From contig CAKKQM010000004.1 in NCBI GenBank assembly GCA_919902125.1, positions 1-42,848 of the forward strand: DNA of 42,848 nt. The letters are read 5' to 3'. The notes under the pieces were generated by a model. The model did no database searches. It saw only the letters and a program-made list of their open reading frames with translations, and had not been told where the DNA came from. The translations under genes and the position numbers were made by a program. Source of the DNA: Actinomycetes bacterium (GTDB lineage Bacteria > Actinomycetota > Actinomycetes > Nanopelagicales > Nanopelagicaceae). Each line of letters begins with the position of its first letter. The first letter of the stretch is position 1. Shown here piece by piece: positions 28,749 to 40,069 of the stretch.

Positions 28749-30809
28749 ATGAGAGCGCAATCACCATCAGTTTGGAATGAACTCGACGATCGGGCCGTTG
28801 CTTATGCACGAGCGTTGGCAATGGATGCAGTGCAGAAGGTTGGCAATGGACACCCAGGCACGGCGATGTCATTGGCACCAGTTGCCTACACTCTTTTCCA
28901 GCGCCACCTCATTCATGATCCCGCTGATCCCACCTGGCTAGGTCGTGACAGATTTATTCTTTCCTGCGGACATTCATCGCTGACTCTTTACACCCAACTC
29001 TTTTACAGCGGATATGGCGTTGAATTGGAAGACTTAAAGCAGTTCCGCACCTGGGGTTCTCTTACACCAGGGCATCCCGAGTTTGGCCACACTGCAGGAG
29101 TTGAAACAACTACCGGCCCACTTGGACAAGGCGTAGCAAATGGTGTTGGTATGGCAATGGCTGCCAGATACGAGCGAGGATTGCTCGATCCAGATGCACC
29201 ATTGGGTGAAAGTATCTTCGACCATAATATCTGGGTAATTTGTTCCGACGGCGATCTGCAAGAAGGCGTTAGTGCCGAAGCCTCATCTCTGGCCGGTACA
29301 CAACAACTAGGCGCACTCAATATTATTTATGACGCCAACCGAATCTCAATTGAAGGTGATACTCACGTAGCTTTTACCGAAGACGTTTCTGCTCGCTATC
29401 GCGCTTATGGGTGGCATGTTATAGATGTTCCAGTCCTCACTGATGGAAATATCGATCGTATTGCACTTGAAGCAGCCATTGCTGAGGCCAAACAGGAACT
29501 GCACCGACCCACTCTCATTCACATGCACTCCGTTATCGCCTGGCCTGCTCCCAAAGCGCAAGGCACAGCCAAATCGCACGGTTCAGCTCTAGGGGATCTG
29601 GAAATTGCTGAGACAAAAAAAGTGCTGGGCCTTGATCCAGAAGAAACATTTGCGATGCCTGCTGAAATTTTGGCACATGTCCGAGCCGTTAAATCTCGTG
29701 GCTTTGAATTACATAAGCAGTGGGATCTTCAGTTCGTGCAATGGGAAAAAAACAATCCCGAACGCGCCGCATTGTTGACGCGCTTGCGCCAACGCGCCCT
29801 GCCTAATGAATGGGAAAAATCAATTCTGGAATTTCCTGCCGGGAAAGATCTTTCCACCCGGAAAGCATCCGGTGATGTTATTCAAGAGCTCGCCAAGATT
29901 CTCCCTGAGTTCTGGGGTGGCTCTGCTGATCTAGCAGAGAGCAACAACACCACCATCGAAGGCGGCGGCTCGTTCTTGCCCGCAAGCAGCGCAATGGCTG
30001 GAGCGAATCCTTACGGGCGGATTATTCACTTTGGTATCCGCGAACATGCAATGGGGTCAATCCTTAATGGAATCACCCTCCATGGCTTAACCCGGACCTT
30101 CGCAGGAACGTTCCTGGTCTTTAGCGATTACATGCGCCCGCCTGCTCGATTGGCAGCGTTGATGCACTTAGGTGTCACCTTTATCTGGAGCCATGATTCG
30201 ATTGGTCTGGGTGAGGATGGCCCAACTCATCAACCCATTGAACATATCGCAGCTCTGCGAGCCATTCCTGGTCTTGCCGTCATCCGACCTGCCGATGCCA
30301 ATGAGACCGTTCATGCTTGGCGATCTATTATCGCCCGAGATGAACCTTGCGCGCTCTTGCTCTCTCGTCAGAACCTGCCAGTCTTTGACCGCACCATCTT
30401 TGCAGACGCCGCTGGAGTTGAACGTGGTGCATACATTTTGAAAGAGGCCAGCAGTACGCCTCCAACGGCGATCCTTATTGCTACCGGGTCAGAAGTTTCA
30501 CTTGCAGTTGCAGCTCAAGTCATTCTCGAAAGCAGAGGAGTTGCCACTCGAGTAGTCAGCGCTCCATGCCTTGAATGGTTCGCGCAGCAACCTCAAATTT
30601 ATCGCGATCAAGTCTTACCTCCATCGGTTACCTTGCGCATTAGTGTTGAAGCGGGGATTGCGCAAGGATGGCGTGAATATGTGGGCGATCGTGGTGCATC
30701 TGTCTCCATTGAACATTACGGCGCATCTGCTTCAGCCGGAGTGCTCTTCAAAGAATTCGGTTTTACTCCAGAACGGATCACGGATGAAGTCACTCGGAGA
30801 TTACCGTGA
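28749..30809 (+). CDS. tkt: Transketolase
   Basis: KVGNGHPGTAMSLAPVAYTLF, GPLGQGVANGVGMAMA, CSDGDLQEGVSAEA, HDSIGLGEDGPTHQPIEH. Start ATG chosen; a GTG at 28737 is also in frame. Confidence 0.97.
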   Translation: MRAQSPSVWNELDDRAVAYARALAMDAVQKVGNGHPGTAMSLAPVAYTLFQRHLIHDPADPTWLGRDRFILSCGHSSLTLYTQLFYSGYGVELEDLKQFRTWGSLTPGHPEFGHTAGVETTTGPLGQGVANGVGMAMAARYERGLLDPDAPLGESIFDHNIWVICSDGDLQEGVSAEASSLAGTQQLGALNIIYDANRISIEGDTHVAFTEDVSARYRAYGWHVIDVPVLTDGNIDRIALEAAIAEAKQELHRPTLIHMHSVIAWPAPKAQGTAKSHGSALGDLEIAETKKVLGLDPEETFAMPAEILAHVRAVKSRGFELHKQWDLQFVQWEKNNPERAALLTRLRQRALPNEWEKSILEFPAGKDLSTRKASGDVIQELAKILPEFWGGSADLAESNNTTIEGGGSFLPASSAMAGANPYGRIIHFGIREHAMGSILNGITLHGLTRTFAGTFLVFSDYMRPPARLAALMHLGVTFIWSHDSIGLGEDGPTHQPIEHIAALRAIPGLAVIRPADANETVHAWRSIIARDEPCALLLSRQNLPVFDRTIFADAAGVERGAYILKEASSTPPTAILIATGSEVSLAVAAQVILESRGVATRVVSAPCLEWFAQQPQIYRDQVLPPSVTLRISVEAGIAQGWREYVGDRGASVSIEHYGASASAGVLFKEFGFTPERITDEVTRRLP

Positions 30810-31903
30810 TTACTACCCAGATTGCTAAAGCTGGAACTTCCATCTGGCTAGATGATCTTTCTCGTAGCAAGTTGACAGGCACAGATCCGCATTCACTCCC
30901 CTACCGCATTGCACATAATGGCGTTGTTGGTGTCACCACCAATCCCAGTATCTTCAACAGCGCAATTTCCAAAGGTGCCGAATACGCTGCAGATATCTCT
31001 GCGCTAAAAGGTAAGAGCGCTGATGAAGTCGTGCAGAAACTGACCAGCGATGATGTTCGCAGTGCATGCGATCTTTTTGCACCCATCTTCCAGGCAACCT
31101 CGGGACTTGATGGACGAGTAAGTATCGAAGTGGACCCACGTTGCGCACATGACACTACGACAACTATCTCTGAAGGCAAAGAATTGTGGCGCATTGTCGA
31201 TCGCCCTAACGTCATGATTAAAGTTCCGGCAACCTGGGAGGGGCTTGCCGCCATAACCGAGTTAATCTCACTGGGAATCAGTGTCAACGTGACTCTGATT
31301 TTCTCCATTGATCGTTATAAGCAGGTAATGGATGCTTTTATGAGCGGACTTGAGCATCGCCTTGCATCTGGTGGTGCAATTGACCAGGTCACCTCTGTCG
31401 CCTCATTCTTCATAAGTCGGATCGATTCTGCGATTGATCCACTGCTAAAAGCAGATGGCTCACCAACTGCCCTTGCACTACTCGGAAAAGCTGCGATTGC
31501 CAATGCCAGACTCGCCTATCAGTCATTTGAATCACAGCTGCGCACTGCGCGTTGGCGCAAACTTGCAGACCATGGCGCCCGAGTGCAGCGTCCCCTCTGG
31601 GCATCCACCGGCGTCAAAGACCCGGCATATGAAAAGACTCGCTATGTTTTTGGGCTCATCGCACCTGCGACAGTTAATACCATGCCGCAAGCAACTTTAG
31701 ATGCCGTTCTAGAGCACGCGCAATTCCAGCAGGTCGATATCTCATCAACCTATGCAGAATCGCGTTCTATTATCGATTCTCTGGCGAAGCAAAGAATTGA
31801 TATCGCCACCATCACTACTGAATTAGAAAATGATGGCGTCAGTAAGTTTGCAGATTCATGGATTGAATTGTTGGCCAATGTTGAAAAGGCGCTTAAGCGA
31901 TGA
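30806..31903 (+). CDS. tal: Transaldolase
   Basis: 365 aa; SIWLDDLSRSKL, VVGVTTNPSIFNSAI, VMIKVPATWEGLAAI, GISVNVTLIFS. Confidence 0.96.
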   Translation: MITTQIAKAGTSIWLDDLSRSKLTGTDPHSLPYRIAHNGVVGVTTNPSIFNSAISKGAEYAADISALKGKSADEVVQKLTSDDVRSACDLFAPIFQATSGLDGRVSIEVDPRCAHDTTTTISEGKELWRIVDRPNVMIKVPATWEGLAAITELISLGISVNVTLIFSIDRYKQVMDAFMSGLEHRLASGGAIDQVTSVASFFISRIDSAIDPLLKADGSPTALALLGKAAIANARLAYQSFESQLRTARWRKLADHGARVQRPLWASTGVKDPAYEKTRYVFGLIAPATVNTMPQATLDAVLEHAQFQQVDISSTYAESRSIIDSLAKQRIDIATITTELENDGVSKFADSWIELLANVEKALKR

Positions 31904-33438
31904 TCAGGATCCACGGATCAATAACCTCTAAAATTGACCAATTTGATCCCAGATTCATCGCTCTGGTTGAAGCTAGCGATCGACTTTCTAAAAAAGATGC
32001 AGCACTCTGGGGTCCAACCGCAGCAATCGAAGCTGCCATCCGTCTGAACTGGATTGATCTTCCGCAATCCTCACGTGCACTCTTGCCAGAGTTGGATGCC
32101 TTGGCCGCTAAGTTTCGTCATTGCAGACGGGTGATTCTCTGCGGCATGGGAGGCTCGTCCCTAGCCCCGGAGGTGATTGCTGCTACGTATCAGAAAGAAC
32201 TCTTCGTACTCGACAGCACCGATCCCGATTATCTGGCGCATGCATTAGCACAAGATTTAGCTACCAGCGTTGTCGTCGTGAGTTCCAAGTCTGGTTCGAC
32301 TATTGAGACTGCCTGCCTAAGAGCGCTCTTTGAAGAACGTTTCACCAATGCTGGTTTGAAACCAATGGAGCATATGGTGATCGTTACAGATCCCGATTCG
32401 CCGTTGGATCACGCTGCGCGCCAGGGCGGATTCACGGTAGTCAATGCTGACCCGCATATTGGGGGACGATTTAGCGCACTGAGCGCTTTCGGTTTAGTTC
32501 CCGCAGCGCTTATTGGCGTAGATGTATCAGTGCTTCTTGATAGCGCAAGCGATGCTATGCAGAACTTCCAAGGAGTTCAATCCCCTGCTGTTGCAACTGC
32601 TTACCTGCTGGCCTATCACGCTGGCCAATATCTCGCTTTTAACGACTCTGGCTCTGGCATGCCCGGGTTATCTGACTGGATTGAACAACTTATTGCCGAA
32701 TCTACCGGCAAAGAGCAAGTCGGACGGTTGCCAGTTGTCATTGAATCGCCTACCGCGACAATCGGGGGTGACGGGATTCGCATTGCTTTCACGGGATCAA
32801 GTGATCTGGTAGTCGAAGCAGATTTGGGTGCGCATTTTATTTTCTGGGAATGGGTAACTGCGCTTATTGGATTTGCGCTGACGATAGATCCATTCAACCA
32901 ACCCAATGTCACCGAAGCAAAAATACAGACTTCTAAGCTTCTAGATACCTGGGCGGGTAAATTGCCGCATTTGGAACCTCACGAACATGACGGAGCAGTC
33001 GAAATATTTGCAGATGCCACCTCAACCCAAGATGCGCTCATCCAAGTTATCAATGCCGTTAAAAACGATGGCTATATCGCTGTAATGGCATACCTAGATC
33101 GCAGGCAAGACCAAGAGTTGGCACAGTTGCGCCGAATCCTTGCTGATAAAAGCCAGCGCCCGGTCACCTTTGGCTGGGGACCGCGTTTTCTTCACTCCAC
33201 GGGCCAGTTCCATAAAGGCGGCCCACGCAATGGCGTATTCCTGCAAATCACCGCAGAACCCCGCGAAGATATCGCCATCCCAGGTCAGAAGTTTACTTTT
33301 CAGACCTTGATCATGGCCCAAGCCCTGGGAGATGCAGAAGCACTAACGTCGCGTAAATTTACTGTTCTGCGTTTACATCTTAAAGATAGGGCAGTTGGAG
33401 TTGCAGAGATACTCACCGCAGCACGAGCAATAATTTAG
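31900..33438 (+). CDS. pgi: Glucose-6-phosphate isomerase
   Basis: 512 aa; CGMGGSSLAPEVI, VVSSKSGSTIET, GGRFSALSAFGLVPAAL. Confidence 0.93.
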   Translation: MIRIHGSITSKIDQFDPRFIALVEASDRLSKKDAALWGPTAAIEAAIRLNWIDLPQSSRALLPELDALAAKFRHCRRVILCGMGGSSLAPEVIAATYQKELFVLDSTDPDYLAHALAQDLATSVVVVSSKSGSTIETACLRALFEERFTNAGLKPMEHMVIVTDPDSPLDHAARQGGFTVVNADPHIGGRFSALSAFGLVPAALIGVDVSVLLDSASDAMQNFQGVQSPAVATAYLLAYHAGQYLAFNDSGSGMPGLSDWIEQLIAESTGKEQVGRLPVVIESPTATIGGDGIRIAFTGSSDLVVEADLGAHFIFWEWVTALIGFALTIDPFNQPNVTEAKIQTSKLLDTWAGKLPHLEPHEHDGAVEIFADATSTQDALIQVINAVKNDGYIAVMAYLDRRQDQELAQLRRILADKSQRPVTFGWGPRFLHSTGQFHKGGPRNGVFLQITAEPREDIAIPGQKFTFQTLIMAQALGDAEALTSRKFTVLRLHLKDRAVGVAEILTAARAII

Positions 33439-33779
33439 TCGTCTTCTCCGCGTAATTTACGGAGCGCTTCTTCGAGAATTTTGGAACCTTCGGCATCGCT
33501 GCGACGTTCTTTTACATAAGCCAGGTGAGTCTTATATGGCTCATTCTTTATAGGGCTAGGTGGATTGGCCTTATCGCGCCCTGCTGGGTAACCACATCGG
33601 GGGCAATCCCATTCATCTGGAATAACGACTGTGCCATCTTCCGCAAAAGAGGGGCGCGTCTCGTGACCATTGGAGCACCAATAGGAAACTTGGAAACGAC
33701 CAATCGACTCGCCCCGTTCGGCTTCGCCCATTGGGCCGGCACCAACCCGGCTACCTCGAATTGCGCTTCCGCCTGCCAT
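33435..33779 (-). CDS. rbpA: RNA polymerase-binding protein RbpA
   Basis: 114 aa; GSAIRGSRVGAGPMGEAERGE, CSNGHETRPSFA, WDCPRCGYPAGRDKANPP. Confidence 0.95.
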   Translation of the reverse strand: MAGGSAIRGSRVGAGPMGEAERGESIGRFQVSYWCSNGHETRPSFAEDGTVVIPDEWDCPRCGYPAGRDKANPPSPIKNEPYKTHLAYVKERRSDAEGSKILEEALRKLRGEDD

Positions 33780-33837
33780 TTTTTCTCCCTAAATCATTAC
33801 GACGTTTGATGTAACCAAAAAAATCGATTGAACTGTT

Positions 33838-34065
33838 CTACTTGAGAACCAGGCTCAGCGCTACGACACTTGCGAACCAGAGACCCCCAACAACAATGGT
33901 GATCCGATCAAGGTTCCGCTCGACCACGGAGGACCCACCGTAGTTGGAAGATACGCCACCACCGAATAAATCGGACAGGCCGCTCCCTTTACCTTTATGG
34001 AGAAGGACCAAGAGGATCATCACCACGCTCGTGATCACGAGCAGGATAGAAAGCGCCAGTTTCAT
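33838..34065 (-). CDS. secG: Preprotein translocase subunit SecG
   Basis: 75 aa; two TM segments, LLVLLHKGKGSGLSDLFGGGVSS. Confidence 0.95.
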   Translation of the reverse strand: MKLALSILLVITSVVMILLVLLHKGKGSGLSDLFGGGVSSNYGGSSVVERNLDRITIVVGGLWFASVVALSLVLK

Positions 34066-34119
34066 TAATACTCCTTATAAAACCGTAAAAGATCTGGTAG
34101 ACGAGAAGGATACTGCAAA

Positions 34120-34893
34120 TCAGCTCGTCAGATAAAACTTGACGATCTTGGCAAGTTCGGCAGGATCCAGGCTCGCTCCCCCAATAAGGGCACCGTCGAC
34201 ATCAGGCTGCTGCATGATTTCAGCAATATTGGCTGACTTCACCGATCCGCCATAGAGCATCCGCATATTCTCAGCGATCTCGCTCGAGGCGATTTCTGCA
34301 ATTTCATGACGGATGGCAGTACAAACTTCCTGCGCATCCTCGGGTGTGGCGGTTTTCCCGGTACCGATGGCCCAGACGGGTTCATAAGCAATAACGATTT
34401 TCTTCATTTCTGGTTTTGTGAAATTGGCAAGTCCTGCTCGTACTTGCCTGAGCACATAGGAAACATGGGTACCAGCTTCGCGGATTGCAAGTTCTTCACC
34501 AACACAGAAAATTGGAGTCAGCTCGTTGGCCAAGGCCGCCTTTATCTTCCGGTTAATCAATGCATCATCTTCATGATGAATCCCGCGACGTTCGCTATGC
34601 CCGATTACAACAAAGGTACAACCCAACTTTGCCAACATTGCCCCGGAGATATCGCCCGTAAATGCTCCATGTGATTCAGGTGATAAATCCTGTGCCCCGT
34701 AAAGAAGTCGCAGACGATCGCCATCTACCAAAGTCTGCACCGAACGGATATCGGTAAAAGGTGGAATTACCGCAACATCCACGGCGTCATAATCTTTATC
34801 ATCAAGGCTGTAAACCAGCTTCTGCGTTACGGCAATCGCCTCAAGGTGATTGAGGTTCATTTTCCAGTTACCTGCCATTAGCGGTTTGCGCAT
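34120..34893 (-). CDS. tpiA: Triosephosphate isomerase
   Basis: 257 aa; [54 protein letters not shown]. Confidence 0.98.
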   Translation of the reverse strand: MRKPLMAGNWKMNLNHLEAIAVTQKLVYSLDDKDYDAVDVAVIPPFTDIRSVQTLVDGDRLRLLYGAQDLSPESHGAFTGDISGAMLAKLGCTFVVIGHSERRGIHHEDDALINRKIKAALANELTPIFCVGEELAIREAGTHVSYVLRQVRAGLANFTKPEMKKIVIAYEPVWAIGTGKTATPEDAQEVCTAIRHEIAEIASSEIAENMRMLYGGSVKSANIAEIMQQPDVDGALIGGASLDPAELAKIVKFYLTS

Positions 34894-34916
34894 GATTGCT
34901 CCTTCATAGTGCTCTC

Positions 34917-36103
34917 TTATAGACCTAAAGCCGAAAGTCCAGGAAGTTCCTTGCCCTCGAGATATTCCAGCGCTGCTCCGCCGCCAGTGGATATATAACC
35001 GAAGTCAGAATCTGCAAAACCCATGGATCGAACCGCGGCTGCTGAGTCACCACCACCCACGACGGAAATTCCAGAGACCTTGGTAAGTGCTTCTGCAACC
35101 ACTTTAGTGCCCGCCGCGAAAGATGGGAACTCGAAGACTCCCATTGGCCCATTCCAGAAAACAGTTTTACATGTTGCGATAGCGGCTGCGAAATCTGCGC
35201 TAGAGGCTGGACCGATATCAAGACCCATCTGATCTGCGGGAATCGCATCCGCGTTCACAAGCGTGGCAGGGGCGTCGGCTGCGAACTTCGGTGCTACAAC
35301 TATGTCGGTTGGCAGATGTAGATCAACCCCATTAATTTCTGCCCGGGCAATGAGTTCTTTCACCGTTGCAATGAGATCGGTCTCAACCAGAGAAGAACCA
35401 ACCTCTTTGCCTTGCGCTGCTAGAAAAGTGAAAACCATCCCTCCGCCGATAGCCAGGAGATCGACCTTATCTAGAAGGTTGGCGATCACACCGATCTTGT
35501 CAGAGACCTTGGCGCCCCCTAAAACCACTCCGTAAGGACGCTCTGGGTCTTGCGTCAGTTTCTTGAGAACCTCAACTTCAGCGGTTACCAGATATCCAGG
35601 CGCATGTGGCAACAATTGCGGCAGATCAAAGACCGATGCATGTTTTCGATGGACGGCACCGAATCCATCGCCAACGTACGCGTCGACCAAGTCGGCTAAT
35701 TGCTGCGCAAATGCTCCGCGTTCATTCTCGTCTTTACTGGTTTCAGCAGCGCTAAAGCGTAAATTCTCTAGGAGTAATATCTGGCCTGATTGCAGAGTTT
35801 GCGCTTTTATTGAAACTTCACCGCCTGATACTGCACCAACGAATTCAACTGGCAGATTGAGTAATTCAGCTAAGCGTTTTGCTACAGGCGCCAATGAAAG
35901 TTCTGGCTTTACTTCACCTTTGGGGCGGCCTAAGTGCGCGCCGATTATCAGCGATGCGCCACCATCAAGCAAATACTTAATGGTGGGCAACGATGCACGG
36001 ATTCGACCATCATCAGTGATGACCCCATCCTTAAGCGGGATATTGAAATCGCAGCGAAGAAAGACTCGCTTGCCAGAAATCTCAAGCGCTTCAAGGAGCG
36101 ACA

Positions 36104-36104
<1 letters not shown>
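34917..36104 (-). CDS. pgk: Phosphoglycerate kinase
   Basis: Start chosen at [68 protein letters not shown]. Confidence 0.97.
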
Positions 36105-37114
<1,010 letters not shown>

Positions 37115-37243
37115 TTAGTAAAAGCCCCATGATGGGCAAAAAAATAGCCACAACGCTGGGGTGTAGCCCAACCTTATCAGTTACCCCCTTACTGATTGGA
37201 ATTCAGTCCTATATGTGGCCAATACCACGCGACGCTAGAGTCC

Positions 37244-38221
37244 TTAATTAAGGAGATCCGGTGAAAGACCAGCTTCTGTATCAGGAATACCTAAATCCCC
37301 TGCCCGTTTATCGGCCATCGCTAAGAGGCGACGGATGCGACCTGCAATTGCATCTTTGGTCATAGGAGGTGTCGCAAGTGAACCTAACTCTTCCAAACTC
37401 GCTTGACCGTGATTAATCCGCAGTTCGCCTGCCTCTTTCAAATGATCTGGAATTTGCGACCCAAGAATTTCCATTGCGCGTTGCACTCGTGCAGCGGCAG
37501 CAACGGCGGCTCGCGCCGAACGACGAAGATTCGCATCATCAAAATTGGCTAAACGATTGGCGGTCGCTCGAACTTCTCTACGCATACGACGTTCTTCCCA
37601 TGCTAAGACGCTTTCATGAGCACCAAGACGTGTAAGCAGGATACCAATGGCATCTCCATCGCGAATGACGACGCGATCGACACCACGCACTTCGCGCGCT
37701 TTTGCAGCGATACCTAGCCTTCGTGCGGCGCCAACCAGAGCAAGTGCAGCTTCTGGTCCAGGGCAAGTGATTTCCAATGACGATGAACGACCAGGTTCGG
37801 TTAATGAACCATGCGCGATAAATGCACCGCGCCAGGCGGCTTCCGCATCGCAAATTGCAGCTGAGACAACTTGTGGTGGCAAACCCCGAACTGGACGACC
37901 GTTTCCATCAACGAGTCCTGTTTGGCGTGCAAGTGCTTCCCCGTCCTTAACGACACGGACAATATAGCGACTACCTTTGCGCAGACCGCTGGAGGAGAGA
38001 ACTGCTAGATCACTCTCATGTCCATAAACATCAGCAATATCTTTCCGCAATCGCCTAGCGCTCTGTGCTGCGTCGAGTTCAACTTCAACAACAATCTTTC
38101 CTGCTGCCAGGTGGAGGCCGCCTGCAAAACGCAAGAGAGCAGAGACTTCAGCCTTCCTGCAACATGGTTTGGTAACCGAAAGTCGGCTCAGTTCATCTTT
38201 TACTGCAGAGGTCATTGCCAT
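37244..38221 (-). CDS. whiA: Sporulation-type transcriptional regulator WhiA
   Basis: Start chosen at [59 protein letters not shown]. Confidence 0.95.
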   Translation of the reverse strand: MAMTSAVKDELSRLSVTKPCCRKAEVSALLRFAGGLHLAAGKIVVEVELDAAQSARRLRKDIADVYGHESDLAVLSSSGLRKGSRYIVRVVKDGEALARQTGLVDGNGRPVRGLPPQVVSAAICDAEAAWRGAFIAHGSLTEPGRSSSLEITCPGPEAALALVGAARRLGIAAKAREVRGVDRVVIRDGDAIGILLTRLGAHESVLAWEERRMRREVRATANRLANFDDANLRRSARAAVAAAARVQRAMEILGSQIPDHLKEAGELRINHGQASLEELGSLATPPMTKDAIAGRIRRLLAMADKRAGDLGIPDTEAGLSPDLLN

Positions 38222-38225
38222 GGGT

Positions 38226-39173
38226 CTATCCAATCAGGGTATTCGTCATGATGTTGCGGAAAACAGCGGTCAATTTTTCATCGTCATGATGGACGCTTCC
38301 GGGGGCTTTACGCAAATCGTCAACGACAAGTTCGCCACCCATCTGCGTAACCTGCTGCTTTAGGGCGCTTAAATCTCTTACAACAGAGGTGTCTGCGACC
38401 ACAAAATCACATCGCATATTCGGCGCATAGTGTGCAATCAACCCAAGATGTTCTTCAGGTGTGTACCCAGCATATTCATTACCCGTCCAATTGGGATGTG
38501 CATCAAGATTGAGTAAAACGATCTTCTTAGCACCAGCCTTCTCTAACGCTTCACGTTGCGCAGGTATTAACAGATGCGGCAAAACGCTCGAAAACCACGA
38601 ACCGGGTCCCATCGTGATCCACTCTGCATCGGCGATTGCATCCAGCGCTTCTGGTCGCGCGAGTGGATTTTCGGGCAATATCCGCAATGACTCAAGTTTG
38701 CCTTTAGCAGTTGCAACTTCTGCTTGGCCACGAACGACAAGATGCCCTACCGAAGTTAAAAAGGTTGCCTCAATATCTAAAGGCTCTGCAGCCATAGGTA
38801 ACACACGTCCAATTACTTTCAATAACGAAGCGACCCGATCAAGCCCTGCTACAGGATCTTCATCGCGATCCCAAAGAGCTGCTAAAAGTAAATTCCCTAC
38901 TGGATGCCCATTCAAAGTTCCCTCGCTAGTGAATCGATATTGCATGATCTCGGCCCAACTACGGCCCCATTCATCATCACTGCAGAGCGCCGCCAGCGCC
39001 ATACGGAGATCTCCCGGAGGAAAAATTGCAAATTCTTTACGGAGCCGGCCGCTTGAACCTCCGTTATCGGCAACTGTAACAATCGCAGTAATTGCATCCG
39101 TGATTTTACGGAGCGCCGTCAGAGTTGCCGCTAAACCATGACCCCCACCGAGCGCAACTACTTTTGGCCGCAC
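38226..39173 (-). CDS. yvcK: YvcK/CofD-like protein
   Basis: 315 aa; [49 protein letters not shown]. Confidence 0.95.
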   Translation of the reverse strand: MRPKVVALGGGHGLAATLTALRKITDAITAIVTVADNGGSSGRLRKEFAIFPPGDLRMALAALCSDDEWGRSWAEIMQYRFTSEGTLNGHPVGNLLLAALWDRDEDPVAGLDRVASLLKVIGRVLPMAAEPLDIEATFLTSVGHLVVRGQAEVATAKGKLESLRILPENPLARPEALDAIADAEWITMGPGSWFSSVLPHLLIPAQREALEKAGAKKIVLLNLDAHPNWTGNEYAGYTPEEHLGLIAHYAPNMRCDFVVADTSVVRDLSALKQQVTQMGGELVVDDLRKAPGSVHHDDEKLTAVFRNIMTNTLIG

Positions 39174-40045
39174 TATTCGCGCCCCATATCGCGATGCACT
39201 GCGTGTGCATCAATCGCGACCGCCCCATGAACGCTATTCAAACGTTGAGCAATTACCTCTGCAATTGCAACGCTGCGATGTTTGCCTCCAGTGCATCCGA
39301 TTGCCAAGGTGACATATTTCTTGCCTTCACGTAAATAACCTTCCGCCATTTGATTGACTAGCAAGACATAATTATCGATGAAAGTTTCCACGCCCTCATT
39401 AGAAAGAACCTGCTGACTTACTTCTTTCGTTAATCCATTAAGGGAGCGAAGTTCTGGTATCCAATGAGGGTTTGGAATAAAGCGACAATCAAGAACAAGA
39501 TCGGCATCAACGGGTATTCCATACTTGTAGCCAAAAGAAAGAACATTGACACGCACGCCGTGGCTCCGCCCAGAGGCAAAAATTTCTCCCACGCGCTTTT
39601 CCAATTGATGGACGTTGAGATTGCTCGTGTCGATGACAACATTTGCCTTGGATCGGAGCTCTTCTAAACGGGTCCGTTCGCGCGCGATGCCATCAACAAT
39701 TCGGTCGCTGCCTTGCAGCGGATGCGGGCGGCGTGTCGACTCAAATCGTTGTACGAGAGCTTGATCGGTGGCATCTAGGAAGAGCAAGCGATGAGGCGTT
39801 GCGTTCGAGACCAATTGATTGAGCGAATTATTAAGATCGTCAAAAAAGCGTCCACTACGAACATCAACAACAACCGCCATAGCTGAAATTTGCGCCCCAT
39901 CGGTCTGTTCAATAAGCGCTGGTAATAAAGCCGCAGGAAGGTTATCGACGACATACCATCCCAGATCTTCCAGAGCATGGGCGGCCGTGGAACGTCCAGC
40001 ACCAGACATCCCAGTCAAAATCAATACTTCGCGTGGTTTACTCAT
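39173..40045 (-). CDS. rapZ: RNase adapter protein RapZ
   Basis: 290 aa; LTGMSGAGRSTAAHALEDLGWYVVDNLP, SFGYKYGIPVDADLVLDCRFIPNP, IGCTGGKHRSVAIAE. Confidence 0.96.
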   Translation of the reverse strand: MSKPREVLILTGMSGAGRSTAAHALEDLGWYVVDNLPAALLPALIEQTDGAQISAMAVVVDVRSGRFFDDLNNSLNQLVSNATPHRLLFLDATDQALVQRFESTRRPHPLQGSDRIVDGIARERTRLEELRSKANVVIDTSNLNVHQLEKRVGEIFASGRSHGVRVNVLSFGYKYGIPVDADLVLDCRFIPNPHWIPELRSLNGLTKEVSQQVLSNEGVETFIDNYVLLVNQMAEGYLREGKKYVTLAIGCTGGKHRSVAIAEVIAQRLNSVHGAVAIDAHAVHRDMGRE

Positions 40046-40069
40046 AACACCTTCATCTTCCCGTATATG

